Of a stretch of DNA of 64,000 nt, positions 52,311 through 60,786 are shown piece after piece; within the stretch, counting starts at the first letter, position 1; each line of letters opens with the position of its first letter. The translations under genes and the position numbers were made by a program. This stretch comes from Alloalcanivorax profundimaris (GTDB taxonomy: Bacteria > Pseudomonadota > Gammaproteobacteria > Pseudomonadales > Alcanivoracaceae): positions 1-64,000 of the forward strand of contig NZ_JABJWH010000015.1 of assembly GCF_015265435.1 (NCBI RefSeq), written 5' to 3'. The notes under the pieces were generated by a model, which worked only from the letters and a program-made list of their open reading frames with translations, ran no database searches and had not been told where the DNA came from.

Positions 52311-52327
52311 TGTTTACACTGTAAACA
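52311..52327. promoter_or_regulatory. Perfect 17-base palindrome upstream of an NTF2-like gene
   Basis: TGTTTACACTGTAAACA is fully symmetric and lies 20 bases before the start codon at 52347, so a bound protein would block the promoter or ribosome approach. It has the form of a TetR- or FadR-type operator. The regulator is not identifiable here. Confidence 0.65.
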
Positions 52328-52346
52328 CTGACAAGGGAGCCCCCGC

Positions 52347-52739
52347 ATGATCGAACAAACCATCCAACGCTGGCACCGCCTGGTGGAGAGCAAGGACGCC
52401 AACGAGCTGGACGAGCTGCTGGCCGACAACGTGGTATTCCACTCGCCGGTGGTGCACACCCCCCAGGAAGGCAAGGCGATCACCAGGATGTACCTCACCG
52501 CCGCCCTGCACACCCTCAATAACGAGCACTTCCGCTACGAGCGGGAGATCCTCCAGGGTGACAACGCCATGCTGGAGTTCAGCACCAACCTGGACGGCAT
52601 TCACCTCAACGGCGTGGACATCATCCACTGCGACGCGGACGGCCGCATCGACGACTTCAAGGTGATGGTGCGCCCGCTGAAAGGGGTCAACAAGATTCAC
52701 GAAATGATGGGCGCCATGCTGGAGCGCCTGAAAAAATAA
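52347..52739 (+). CDS. NTF2/SnoaL-like protein
   Basis: The 130-residue protein is a single NTF2-like cone fold: IEQTIQRWHRLVESKDANEL, DELLADNVVFHSPVVHTPQE, then a C-terminal VDIIHCDADGRIDDFKVMVR and PLKGVNKIHEMMGAML. Such domains can be isomerases, cyclases or binding proteins; no catalytic residues are decisive. AAGGGAG precedes the ATG. The gene has its own operator-like palindrome and ends in three hairpins. Confidence 0.85.
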   Translation: MIEQTIQRWHRLVESKDANELDELLADNVVFHSPVVHTPQEGKAITRMYLTAALHTLNNEHFRYEREILQGDNAMLEFSTNLDGIHLNGVDIIHCDADGRIDDFKVMVRPLKGVNKIHEMMGAMLERLKK

Positions 52740-52740
52740 A

Positions 52741-52798
52741 GGGCCCGCCAAGGCGGGCCCGATACAGGATGCACCCTGTATCGCGGCCGACAGGCCGC
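52741..52798. terminator. Three consecutive hairpins between convergent genes
   Basis: Three perfect stems follow each other without gaps: GGGCCCGCC/GGCGGGCCC (52741-52760), GATACAGG/CCTGTATC (52761-52782) and GCGGCC/GGCCGC (52783-52798). They separate the NTF2-like and alcohol dehydrogenase genes and probably stop transcription from both sides, though no T-run follows the last one. Confidence 0.65.
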
Positions 52799-53925
52799 TA
52801 GTCGAAAACAATCACCTGCCGGATCGCTTCGCCCTTGGCGAGCCGCTCGAACCCTTCGTTGATCTCGTCCAGCTTGAGCCGGTGGGTAAGCAGCTTGTCC
52901 ACCGGCAGGCGGCCGGCCTGGTACAGGGCGATGTACTCGGGAATATCCAGCGCCGGCACGTGGCCGCCCAGGTAGGAGCCCAGGAAGCGCCGTTCCTCGG
53001 CGACCATCTGCACCGGGCTCACCGCCAGCCGCGTGCTGGGGTGGGGCAGGCCGGCGGTGACCGTGCTGCCGCCCTTGCCGGTGGCGGCGAAGGCGAATTC
53101 CAGGGCCGGACCGACGCCGGCGAATTCCGCGGCGATGTCGACGCCGCCGCCGCTGATGGCCTTGACCTGCTCCACCGCGTCCTCGTCGGTGGAGTTCACC
53201 ACATGGGTGGCGCCCAGGGATTTCGCCATGTCCAGTTTGTCCTGGGCGATGTCGGCGGCGATCACCTGGCGGGCGCCGCCGGCCACCGCGCCCAGCACCG
53301 CGGACAGTCCCACGCCGCCCAGGCCCACCACCAGCACCGACTGGCCGGCGCGCAGACCGGCGGTGTGCACCACCGCGCCCACGCCGGTGAGCACCGCGCA
53401 GCCGAACACGGCGGCGATGTCGAACGGCAGATCCTTGGGAATCCTGACCGCCGAGCGGCGTGAGGTCACCGCGTGCTCGGCGAAGCCGGATACGCCCAGA
53501 TGGTGGTTCACGGTGGTGTCGCCCTGGTGCAGCCGGTGGCCGCCGCCCAGCAGCACGCCTTCGTTGTTGGCCACCGCGCCCGGGGCGCACAGGGCGGCGC
53601 GGCCGCCCAGGCAGTAATCGCAGGTGCCGCAGCTGGGCACGAACGAGAACACCACGTGGTCGCCCACCTCCAGGTCGGTGACGCCGGGGCCTACTTCCAG
53701 CACCTCGCCGGCGGCTTCGTGGCCCAGGGCCATGGGCAGCGGCCGGGGCCGGTTGCCGTCGATCACCGACAGGTCCGAGTGGCACAGGCCGGCGGCGCGC
53801 ACCCGCACCAGAATTTCGCCGTGCTCCGGAGCGTCCAGCTCCACCTCTTCGATCTTCAGCGGTTGGGAGGTGCCATAGGGGCGCTCGGCGCCCATTTCCC
53901 GAAGTACTGCCGCGCGGGTTTTCAT
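52798..53925 (-). CDS. Zinc-dependent alcohol dehydrogenase (class III-like MDR)
   Basis: The 375-residue MDR enzyme has the catalytic-zinc ligands in GLCHSDLSVI and LGHEAAGEVLEVG, the structural zinc site CGTCDYCLGGRAALC (CX2CX2CX7C) and the NAD-binding motif VGLGGVGLSAVLGA. It oxidises alcohols to aldehydes in the cytoplasm. The length and the FSFVPSCGTC block resemble the long-chain or aryl alcohol dehydrogenases. The upstream permease gene overlaps it by four bases (ATGA), suggesting transport and oxidation of the same compound. Confidence 0.92.
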   Translation of the reverse strand: MKTRAAVLREMGAERPYGTSQPLKIEEVELDAPEHGEILVRVRAAGLCHSDLSVIDGNRPRPLPMALGHEAAGEVLEVGPGVTDLEVGDHVVFSFVPSCGTCDYCLGGRAALCAPGAVANNEGVLLGGGHRLHQGDTTVNHHLGVSGFAEHAVTSRRSAVRIPKDLPFDIAAVFGCAVLTGVGAVVHTAGLRAGQSVLVVGLGGVGLSAVLGAVAGGARQVIAADIAQDKLDMAKSLGATHVVNSTDEDAVEQVKAISGGGVDIAAEFAGVGPALEFAFAATGKGGSTVTAGLPHPSTRLAVSPVQMVAEERRFLGSYLGGHVPALDIPEYIALYQAGRLPVDKLLTHRLKLDEINEGFERLAKGEAIRQVIVFD

Positions 53926-55313
53926 GGGGTGTCCTCTTGGTTGTTCCGGGGTTCAAGGTCCTTGGTAAAGGTCTGGTCGTTCTCGCCGCTGAAGAAGCGG
54001 CGGCCATAGATCAGGAAGCATAGCGCCACGCCCACGGCGAACGCCCAGGTGGCGCCCTGGGTGGCCAGCACCGCGGCGGTGACGCCGGCGATGCCCAGGT
54101 CACGCTGGCTGCGTGCTTCGAGAATGCCAATGCGCACGCTCACATAGCCCTGGATCAGCAGGGTCAGGGCCAGCGCCACGCCGAGAATCGGCTCCACCAG
54201 GCTGACGATGGGCATCAGAATCAGCCCGGTGTTGGTGCCCCAGCGGAACGAGCCGGCGCCGCCGAAGATGGAATCCATCGCCTTGCGGCCTTCCTTGAAG
54301 CGCTCCACGATCACCACGTGCATGGCCGCCCACAGCGGACCGCACATGGCCACGTCCGGGCCGATGATGCTCATGGTGGCGTTGCGGCCGCCGAAAATCA
54401 TGTGTGCCCGGTCCGGGTCGTAGTCGATCTTCTCGTCGCGGCGCGCCTCGTCCGCCTCGGTAAGCAGCGCCTTACCCTGAAGCACGTCGCCGAACAGCAC
54501 GATGTAGGCGGCCAGCATGGTGGGCACCGCCTGCAGGAACATTTCCGGCGACGGCAGGCCCAGCCCAAACACCGTGTACTCATTCCACAGGGTCATGAAA
54601 TCCGGTGAGGTAAAACCCCATTCGATGGTGGGCCAGGGGGCCTCGGCGAACAGCGGCGCGATAATGATGGCCAGGGCGATGATCGGGAAAATGCCGAGCT
54701 TGCCCAGCAGGCCCCAGAAGCGATTGCGGCTTTTCAGCCAGGCGAAGTGGCGGGAAAAAATCAGATAGAAGGCGATGCCGATGGCGATGGAAATGGTCCA
54801 GGGGAAGCTTTCGAAGCGGCCGCCCACCTCGAACACCGAAATCACCGCCGCGATGCCGGCGCCCATGATGATGCCCGCCTTGATCGCCGGGGGCACCAGG
54901 CCCACCACCTTGCGCGACAGGCCGGTAATGCCCAGGCCGATACAGAACAGGCCCAGCAGTAACTGGAAGGCAATCAGCGCGTGCACCCGCTCCGGGCCCT
55001 CCGGGAAGGTCTGGCAGTAGGCGATAAGCAGCGGAATCGCCGGCGTGATCCAGCCCGGCACCACCGGGTCGCCCAGCAGATGGTGGGCCAGGTAGAGCAG
55101 GCCGTTGAGCAGCACCACCGCCAGCGCCGCTTCGAAAGGCATGCCAAGCAGCTCGGTCATCAGCGGAATCGCGGCCAGGTCCACCGCGCACATCAGCAGC
55201 CCCTGGAAGTAATCGGGCCACTCGAATCGGTAATGCAGGAACGGCAGACGGACCTTGAACGGACCCAAGGGCCAGTAGCGGGTCTCGCCGTCCGCGCGGC
55301 GGTAATCGGTCAT
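53922..55313 (-). CDS. DUF3360-family permease (NCS2-like membrane protein)
   Basis: The 463-residue membrane protein has about 12 helices. The conserved GDPVVPGWITPAIPLLIAYC and SIIGPDVAMCGPLWAAMHVV blocks match the DUF3360 family, whose fold is similar to xanthine/uracil permeases. Substrate unknown. It overlaps the alcohol dehydrogenase gene and likely imports its substrate or exports its product. The gene start at 55313 follows the TSUP gene on the same strand by an 82-base gap. Confidence 0.8.
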   Translation of the reverse strand: MTDYRRADGETRYWPLGPFKVRLPFLHYRFEWPDYFQGLLMCAVDLAAIPLMTELLGMPFEAALAVVLLNGLLYLAHHLLGDPVVPGWITPAIPLLIAYCQTFPEGPERVHALIAFQLLLGLFCIGLGITGLSRKVVGLVPPAIKAGIIMGAGIAAVISVFEVGGRFESFPWTISIAIGIAFYLIFSRHFAWLKSRNRFWGLLGKLGIFPIIALAIIIAPLFAEAPWPTIEWGFTSPDFMTLWNEYTVFGLGLPSPEMFLQAVPTMLAAYIVLFGDVLQGKALLTEADEARRDEKIDYDPDRAHMIFGGRNATMSIIGPDVAMCGPLWAAMHVVIVERFKEGRKAMDSIFGGAGSFRWGTNTGLILMPIVSLVEPILGVALALTLLIQGYVSVRIGILEARSQRDLGIAGVTAAVLATQGATWAFAVGVALCFLIYGRRFFSGENDQTFTKDLEPRNNQEDTP

Positions 55314-55395
55314 GATGGCTACCCGAGCTGAAATAGTATTTTGAAATTATGGAAATACTGTAGAGGTCCGGTACACCGGGTCAACCGTTGCCGCC

Positions 55396-56157
55396 TCAAG
55401 TTTGCACCACGCCGTACAGATAGCGGGCGATCATGGCCAGGCACATCAGCACGATCAGCGGCCGGATCAGCCGCTGGCCGCCGCGCAGCACCGCGTGGGC
55501 GCCCAGCCAGGCGCCCAGCATCTGGCCCAGGATCATGGTGGCGCCCACCAGCCACAGCACCTTGCCGCCGATCACGAACAGCGTCAGCGAAGCGATGTTA
55601 CTGGCGAAGTTGAACGCCTTGGCGTGGGCGGTGGCGGTGATCAGTTCGCGGCCGCGCAGGGCCACCTCCGCCAGGGAAAAGAAGGAACCGGTGCCGGGGC
55701 CGAAGAAGCCGTCGTAGAAGCCGATGGCGGGCACCACGGTGCGTTCGTAGAGGGCGGCGCCCAGACGCGGCGCCCGTTCCACCCGGCCGGCGCCGGGCGT
55801 GAGCAGGAAGTACAGGGCGATGATCGCCAGCACGATGGGCACCAGGATCTCCAGGGCGTCGGTGTGCACCACCTGGACCACCACCGTGCCCACGGCGCTG
55901 CCCGCCAGCGCCCACAGAAACGGCCGGCGCACCGCCGCCGGCGAGAACCGCCGCAGCCGCAGCAGGGTGAAGGTGGCCATGCCGGAGCCAAAGGTGCCCT
56001 GCAGCTTGTTGGTGGCCAGGGCCTGCACCGGCGGCAGGCCGGCCAGCAGCAGGCCGGGCAGGGTGAGCAGGCCGCCGCCGCCGGCCAGGGTATCGATGAA
56101 GCCGGCCAGCAGCGCCAGGCCGCCGAGCATCAGCAGCGTTGTCAGTTCCAGTTCCAA
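55396..56157 (-). CDS. TSUP (TauE/SafE) family permease
   Basis: The 253-residue protein has eight helices and the TSUP motifs GGGGLLTLPGLLLAGLPPVQ and ALATNKLQGTFGSGMA near the start, and GFYDGFFGPGTGSFFSLAEV in the second half. The two related halves reflect the family's internal duplication. Members export sulfite, sulfoacetate or related anions; the substrate here is unknown. It is followed on the same strand by the DUF3360 permease. Confidence 0.92.
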   Translation of the reverse strand: MELELTTLLMLGGLALLAGFIDTLAGGGGLLTLPGLLLAGLPPVQALATNKLQGTFGSGMATFTLLRLRRFSPAAVRRPFLWALAGSAVGTVVVQVVHTDALEILVPIVLAIIALYFLLTPGAGRVERAPRLGAALYERTVVPAIGFYDGFFGPGTGSFFSLAEVALRGRELITATAHAKAFNFASNIASLTLFVIGGKVLWLVGATMILGQMLGAWLGAHAVLRGGQRLIRPLIVLMCLAMIARYLYGVVQT

Positions 56158-56213
56158 GCCCGTTCCCCGCCGGTGGTCGCGGCGCTCACTCTACTCCGGC
56201 GCCCGTGGCCATG

Positions 56214-56253
56214 AAAGAGCGCCCGCGGCGGTTAAAGAGCGCCCGCGGCGGTT
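56214..56253. repeat. Two tandem copies of a 20-base repeat
   Basis: AAAGAGCGCCCGCGGCGGTT occurs twice without interruption, and a third copy begins AAAGA at 56254. The repeat lies in the spacer between divergent genes (TSUP leftwards, lipoprotein rightwards). It may be polymerase-slippage expansion or a regulatory array. Confidence 0.8.
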
Positions 56254-56337
56254 AAAGACTGTAAAGTCGTGAAGCACCCGGGGCGCCTTTCCTTCTAGCA
56301 TGAGGTCCAATGTTGGTCAGGCTTCAAGGAGGACCCC

Positions 56338-57078
56338 ATGCGCTATTCCATCGCCATCATGGCCGCCGGCACCCTGCTGCTGGCCGGCTGCCAGCCGCCG
56401 GACGACGACAAACAGGAACAGGACGCCGCCGTGCCCCATCCGCCCATCGAGGAAACCGGTGACGGCGGCCAGGTGGGCAGCCAGGGCGGCGGCGAGGCCA
56501 GCCCGGCCACCGCCGGCGGCACCGCCGACGCACCCTCCGCCCAGGGCCACGGCGAAGACCTGAACGCGGACCAGGCGGCGGTGTACCAAAGCAGCGACTA
56601 CCGCATCCAGGTCACCTTCCCCCGGGAGCTGGAGGTGGTGAACCACGCCGCCGGCGAGCTGGAAGGCGCCGACAACGCCGGCCAGGCGGACCAGGACGCC
56701 GCCTGGAAAGCGTTCGCCGGCGACGACATGGACGGCCAGCGGTTGCTCACCCTGGCGGTGCCCGGCGACCGGGACCTGCGCTTCCAGCTCGGCGCCAGCC
56801 GGGGCACCCAGGGGCTCAGCCATTGCAAGGACCAGCCCTCAGAGCAGGCCGGCGATACCGAGGCCACCCGCAGCCTGGACGGCGTGCCGTTCCGCCGCTT
56901 CGAAATCACCGAAACCGACGACCAGGGCTTCCGCACGGTGCAAAGCTATCGCGCCACCTACGGCGAAGCCTGTTACGCCATTGATCTGATCGCCCGGGGC
57001 GACGGCGAAGGCGAGGGCGCCGCCGAGGCCCTGACCCGCCTACAGACCGCCCTGGACGGCGTGGCATTCACCGAGTGA
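56338..57078 (+). CDS. Lipoprotein of unknown function, paralogue of the next gene
   Basis: The 246-residue protein starts after AAGGAGG. It has a type II signal with the acylated Cys at residue 18 (LLLAGC). A linker rich in Asp, Glu, Gly and Gln (residues 20-80) leads to a folded part (85-246). That part shares with the next protein the pattern LGASRGTQGLSHCKD, LDGVPFRRFE and YRATYGEACYAIDLIARG. Two conserved Cys residues in it could form a disulfide. No function is known. Confidence 0.75.
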   Translation: MRYSIAIMAAGTLLLAGCQPPDDDKQEQDAAVPHPPIEETGDGGQVGSQGGGEASPATAGGTADAPSAQGHGEDLNADQAAVYQSSDYRIQVTFPRELEVVNHAAGELEGADNAGQADQDAAWKAFAGDDMDGQRLLTLAVPGDRDLRFQLGASRGTQGLSHCKDQPSEQAGDTEATRSLDGVPFRRFEITETDDQGFRTVQSYRATYGEACYAIDLIARGDGEGEGAAEALTRLQTALDGVAFTE

Positions 57079-57092
57079 GGGACGCTTGAGCG

Positions 57093-57746
57093 ATGCGTGT
57101 TCTGATCACTTCTTCTTTGCTGGCGGCCCTGGTGACCCTGGCTGGCTGTGACTCTTCTTCCCTGGGCGGCCCTTCCCTGGGCGACGGCGGCGCGCGCAGC
57201 ACCGCCGTCGCCTCCGGCGCGCCCCAGGCCCGTTACGAGAATCGGGACTACGGCATCGCCCTGGATTACCCCAAGGAACGGGTACGGCGCGTCGAGGACC
57301 GCGGCGGCTATTTCAATGAAGGCGGCTGGCGCGCGGGCGTGGGGCCGGAGGCGCCGGGCGCGGCGCTGCTGGTGCTGCGCCTGAAGGGCTCCGACCGGAT
57401 TCGCGCCGGCGAGCTCCATGTGGGGGCCAGCCGCGACCCGGCGGCCCTGGCCGGATGCACCGAACCGGACGCCTGGGCGCGACCGAAGAGCGTCGGCCAG
57501 GCCAGCCTGGACGGGGTCACCTTCACCACCTTCCAGGGCGGCGACGCGGCCATGAATCACTACCGCAAGGTGCACGCCTACCGGGCCGCGCACCGTGGCG
57601 TGTGCTACGCCATCGACCTGGTGGTGCAGGGCACCAACGGCGAGGTGTACGACCCGCCCCGGGAGGCGCCGTTCAGCGAAACCCGGGCGTTCGGTGATTT
57701 GCAGGCCCTGCTCGACGGCGTGCGGCTTATCGAGCGGGCTCCTTGA
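57093..57746 (+). CDS. Lipoprotein of unknown function, tandem paralogue
   Basis: The 217-residue protein has a type II signal with the acylated Cys at residue 19 (LVTLAGC) and a shorter linker than its neighbour. It shares VGASRDPAALAGCTEP, LDGVTFTTFQGGDAAM and YRAAHRGVCYAIDLVVQG with the preceding protein, including both Cys positions. The genes are 14 bases apart and co-transcribed, so they arose by tandem duplication. Its 3' end overlaps the convergent RND pump gene by 20 bases. Confidence 0.75.
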   Translation: MRVLITSSLLAALVTLAGCDSSSLGGPSLGDGGARSTAVASGAPQARYENRDYGIALDYPKERVRRVEDRGGYFNEGGWRAGVGPEAPGAALLVLRLKGSDRIRAGELHVGASRDPAALAGCTEPDAWARPKSVGQASLDGVTFTTFQGGDAAMNHYRKVHAYRAAHRGVCYAIDLVVQGTNGEVYDPPREAPFSETRAFGDLQALLDGVRLIERAP

Positions 57747-60700
57747 CCCGGAACCAGGCGGCGTAGAGCGCCGGCAGGAACAGCAGGGTCAGGGCGGTGG
57801 CCACGATCAGCCCGCCCATGATCGCCACCGCCATGGGCCCGAAGAAGTCGCTGCGCGACAGCGGGATCATCGCCAGCACCGCCGTCAGGGCGGTGAGGGC
57901 GATGGGCCGGAAGCGCCGCACGGTGGAGTCGATGATGGCGTCCCAGCGGCTGTGGCCCTGGTCGATGTCCTGCTGGATCTGGTCCACCAGAATCACCGAG
58001 TTGCGCATGATCATGCCGGCCAGGGCGATGGTGCCGAGCATGGCCACGAAGCCGAACGGCTCGCCGAACAGCAGCAGGAACACGGTCACCCCGATCAGCC
58101 CCAGGGGCGCGGTGAGGAACACCATGGTGGCCAGCGAGAAGCTGCGCAGCTGCAGCATCAGCAGCGTCACCACCACCAGAATGAACAGTGGCATGCCGGC
58201 GTTCACCGAGGCCTGGCCACGGGCGGATTCCTCCACCGTGCCGCCGATCTCCAGCAGATAGCCCGGCGGCAGGTCTTCGCGGATGCCGCCCAGGTCCGGC
58301 CAGATGCGGTTGACCAGGGTGGCGGGTTGTTCGTCGCCGTAGATGTCGGCGCGTACGGTGATGGTGGGCAAACGGTTGCGGTGCCAGATCACCCCCTCCT
58401 CGAAGCCGTATTCCAGGGTCGCCACCTGGTTGAGCGGCACGCTGCGGCCGGATTCGGTCTGCACCGCCAGGTTGCCGAGCTGGCCCAGGGCGTGGCGCTC
58501 GCGGCGGTCGCCGCGCACCTCCACGTCGATCAGCTCGTTGTCTTCCCGGTACTGGCTCACCACTACCCCGGACAGGGAACTCTGCAGGGCCCGGGACAGG
58601 TCGGCGCTGTTCACGCCCAGGGCCCGGGCGCGGGCCTGGTCGATGTTCAGGCGCACCACCTTGCTGGGCTCTTCCCAATCCAGGTGCACATTGGTGACCT
58701 CCGGATTCTCGCGTACCTTGGCGGCCACCGAGCGGGCGATGGCGCGCACCTCGGGGATGTGCTCCCCGGACACCCGGAACTGGATCGGGTAGCCCACCGG
58801 CGGGCCGTTCTCCAGCCGCGATACCCGGCTGCGCAAGGTGGGGAATTCCTCGTGCAGGGTGTCGATCAGCCAGCGGCGCACCTCCTCGCGTTCCTCGATG
58901 TCGCGGGTCAGCACCACGAACTGGGCGAAGCTGGCGGCCGGCAGCTGCTGGTCCAGGGGAAGGTAGAAGCGCGGCGACCCGGAGCCGATGTAGGCCACGT
59001 AGTTCTCGATCTTGTCGTTGCCGGCGATCATCTTCTCCAGGCGCCGGGCCTGTTCGTCGGTGGCTTCCAGGGAGGCGCCCTCGTGGAGCTTGAGGTCCAC
59101 CATCAATTCCAGCCGCGCGGACGGCGGGAAGAACTGCTGCGGCACCAGCCGGAACAACGCCACCGCGCCCATGAAGATCAGCACCGTGGCGACGATCACC
59201 GTCTTGCGGTAACGCACGCACCACAGCACCAGCCGCCGGAAGCGCTGATAGAAGGGTTTCTGGTAAGGGTCATGCACCTGGCCGCTGTCGTCCCGGCGCG
59301 CCAGGTTGGGCAGCAGCTTGTCGCCCAGGTAGGGCACGAATACCACGGCGGTGATCCAGGACACCAGCAGCGACAGGGTCACCACCTGGAAGATCGAGCG
59401 GGTGTATTCGCCGGTGCCGGATTCCGCCGTGGCGATGGGCAGGAAACCGGCGGCGGTGATCAGGGTGCCGGTGAGCATCGGAAAGGCGGTGCTGGTCCAG
59501 GCGAAGCCCGCCGCCTTCATGCGGCTCAGGCCCTGCTCCATTTTGATCGCCATCATTTCCACGGCGATGATGGCGTCGTCCACCATCAGGCCCAGGGCCA
59601 GCACCAGGGCGCCCAGGGAAATCTTGTGCAGGCCGATGTCGAAGTAGTTCATCAGCGCGAAGGTCATCGCCAGCACCAGGGGAATGGACAAGGCCACCAC
59701 CAGGCCGGTGCGCGCCCCCAGGGAGAAGAAGCTCACCAGCAGCACGATCACCAGGGCCTCGATCAGTACCTGCACGAACTCGCCGACGCCGTGTTCCACC
59801 GCCGCCGGCTGGTCCGACACCTTGCGCAGCTCCAGGCCGGCCGGCAGGGTTTCCTGCAGCCGCTTGAACTCTCCGTCCAGGTGCTCGCCCAGGGCCAGGA
59901 TGTCGCCGCCTTCCTTCATGGACACGGCGATGCCGATGGCGTCCTCGCCCATGAAGCGCATGCGCGGCTGGGGCGGGTCGCTGAAGCCCCGGTAGACGTC
60001 GGCGATGTCGCCCAGACGCAAAGTGCGGCCCTCGGCGCGGATCGGGAAGCGGCGGATTTCGTCCACGGATTCGAACTGGCCGCTCACCCGCAGCCGCACC
60101 CGGTCGCTGGGGGTCTCGAAGAAGCCGGCCTCGGCCACCGTGTTCTGGGATTGCAGCGCCTGCTGCACCGCGCCCATGGGAATGCCCAGGGAGGCCAGCT
60201 TGGTGTTGGAGATTTCCACCCACACCTTTTCGTCCTGCAGGCCCACCAGCTCCACCTTGCCCACGTCCTCCACGCGCTGCAGGGCCAGCTGGATGCGGTC
60301 CGCGTAGTCCTTCATCAGCGCGTAGTCGAAGCCCGGGCCGGTGAGGGCGTAGATGTTGCCGAAGGTGGTGCCGAATTCGTCATTGAAGAATGGGCCCTGG
60401 ATGCCCTGGGGCAGGGTGTGGCGGATGTCGCCCACCTTCTTGCGCACCTGGTACCAGAGATCCGGGATTTCCCGGGAGTGCATGTCGTCGCGGGCCATGA
60501 ACAGCACCTGGGACTGGCCCGGTCGCGAGAACGAGGTAATGCGGTCGTAATCCCCGGTCTCCATCAGCTTCTTCTCGATGCGTTCGGTGACCTGCCGCGA
60601 CACTTCCTTGGCGCTGGCCCCGGGCCAGACCGTATTCACCACCATCACCTTGAAGGTGAAGGGCGGGTCCTCGCTCTGGCCGAGCTGGCTGTAGGAGAGG

Positions 60701-60783
60701 GCCCCCAGGGCACCCAGCACGATCATGGCGTAGAGCACCAGGGTGCGGTTGCGCAGCGCCCATTCGGAAAGGTTGAAGCGCAT
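57727..60783 (-). CDS. RND efflux pump inner-membrane transporter
   Basis: The 1018-residue protein is a full-length RND (AcrB/MexB-type) permease with 12 helices and two large periplasmic loops. The N-terminal FNLSEWALRNRTLVLYAMIV and the TM4 proton-relay segment LGLMVDDAIIAVEMMAIKME carry paired Asp residues; GTIALAGMIMRNSVILVDQI is the TM11 region. The closest architecture is the TriC/MexK-like branch that works with one or two adaptors. It exports hydrophobic compounds with an outer-membrane channel encoded elsewhere. The adaptor gene is three bases upstream. Confidence 0.93.
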   Translation of the reverse strand: MRFNLSEWALRNRTLVLYAMIVLGALGALSYSQLGQSEDPPFTFKVMVVNTVWPGASAKEVSRQVTERIEKKLMETGDYDRITSFSRPGQSQVLFMARDDMHSREIPDLWYQVRKKVGDIRHTLPQGIQGPFFNDEFGTTFGNIYALTGPGFDYALMKDYADRIQLALQRVEDVGKVELVGLQDEKVWVEISNTKLASLGIPMGAVQQALQSQNTVAEAGFFETPSDRVRLRVSGQFESVDEIRRFPIRAEGRTLRLGDIADVYRGFSDPPQPRMRFMGEDAIGIAVSMKEGGDILALGEHLDGEFKRLQETLPAGLELRKVSDQPAAVEHGVGEFVQVLIEALVIVLLVSFFSLGARTGLVVALSIPLVLAMTFALMNYFDIGLHKISLGALVLALGLMVDDAIIAVEMMAIKMEQGLSRMKAAGFAWTSTAFPMLTGTLITAAGFLPIATAESGTGEYTRSIFQVVTLSLLVSWITAVVFVPYLGDKLLPNLARRDDSGQVHDPYQKPFYQRFRRLVLWCVRYRKTVIVATVLIFMGAVALFRLVPQQFFPPSARLELMVDLKLHEGASLEATDEQARRLEKMIAGNDKIENYVAYIGSGSPRFYLPLDQQLPAASFAQFVVLTRDIEEREEVRRWLIDTLHEEFPTLRSRVSRLENGPPVGYPIQFRVSGEHIPEVRAIARSVAAKVRENPEVTNVHLDWEEPSKVVRLNIDQARARALGVNSADLSRALQSSLSGVVVSQYREDNELIDVEVRGDRRERHALGQLGNLAVQTESGRSVPLNQVATLEYGFEEGVIWHRNRLPTITVRADIYGDEQPATLVNRIWPDLGGIREDLPPGYLLEIGGTVEESARGQASVNAGMPLFILVVVTLLMLQLRSFSLATMVFLTAPLGLIGVTVFLLLFGEPFGFVAMLGTIALAGMIMRNSVILVDQIQQDIDQGHSRWDAIIDSTVRRFRPIALTALTAVLAMIPLSRSDFFGPMAVAIMGGLIVATALTLLFLPALYAAWFRVKEPAR

Positions 60784-60786
60784 CGC

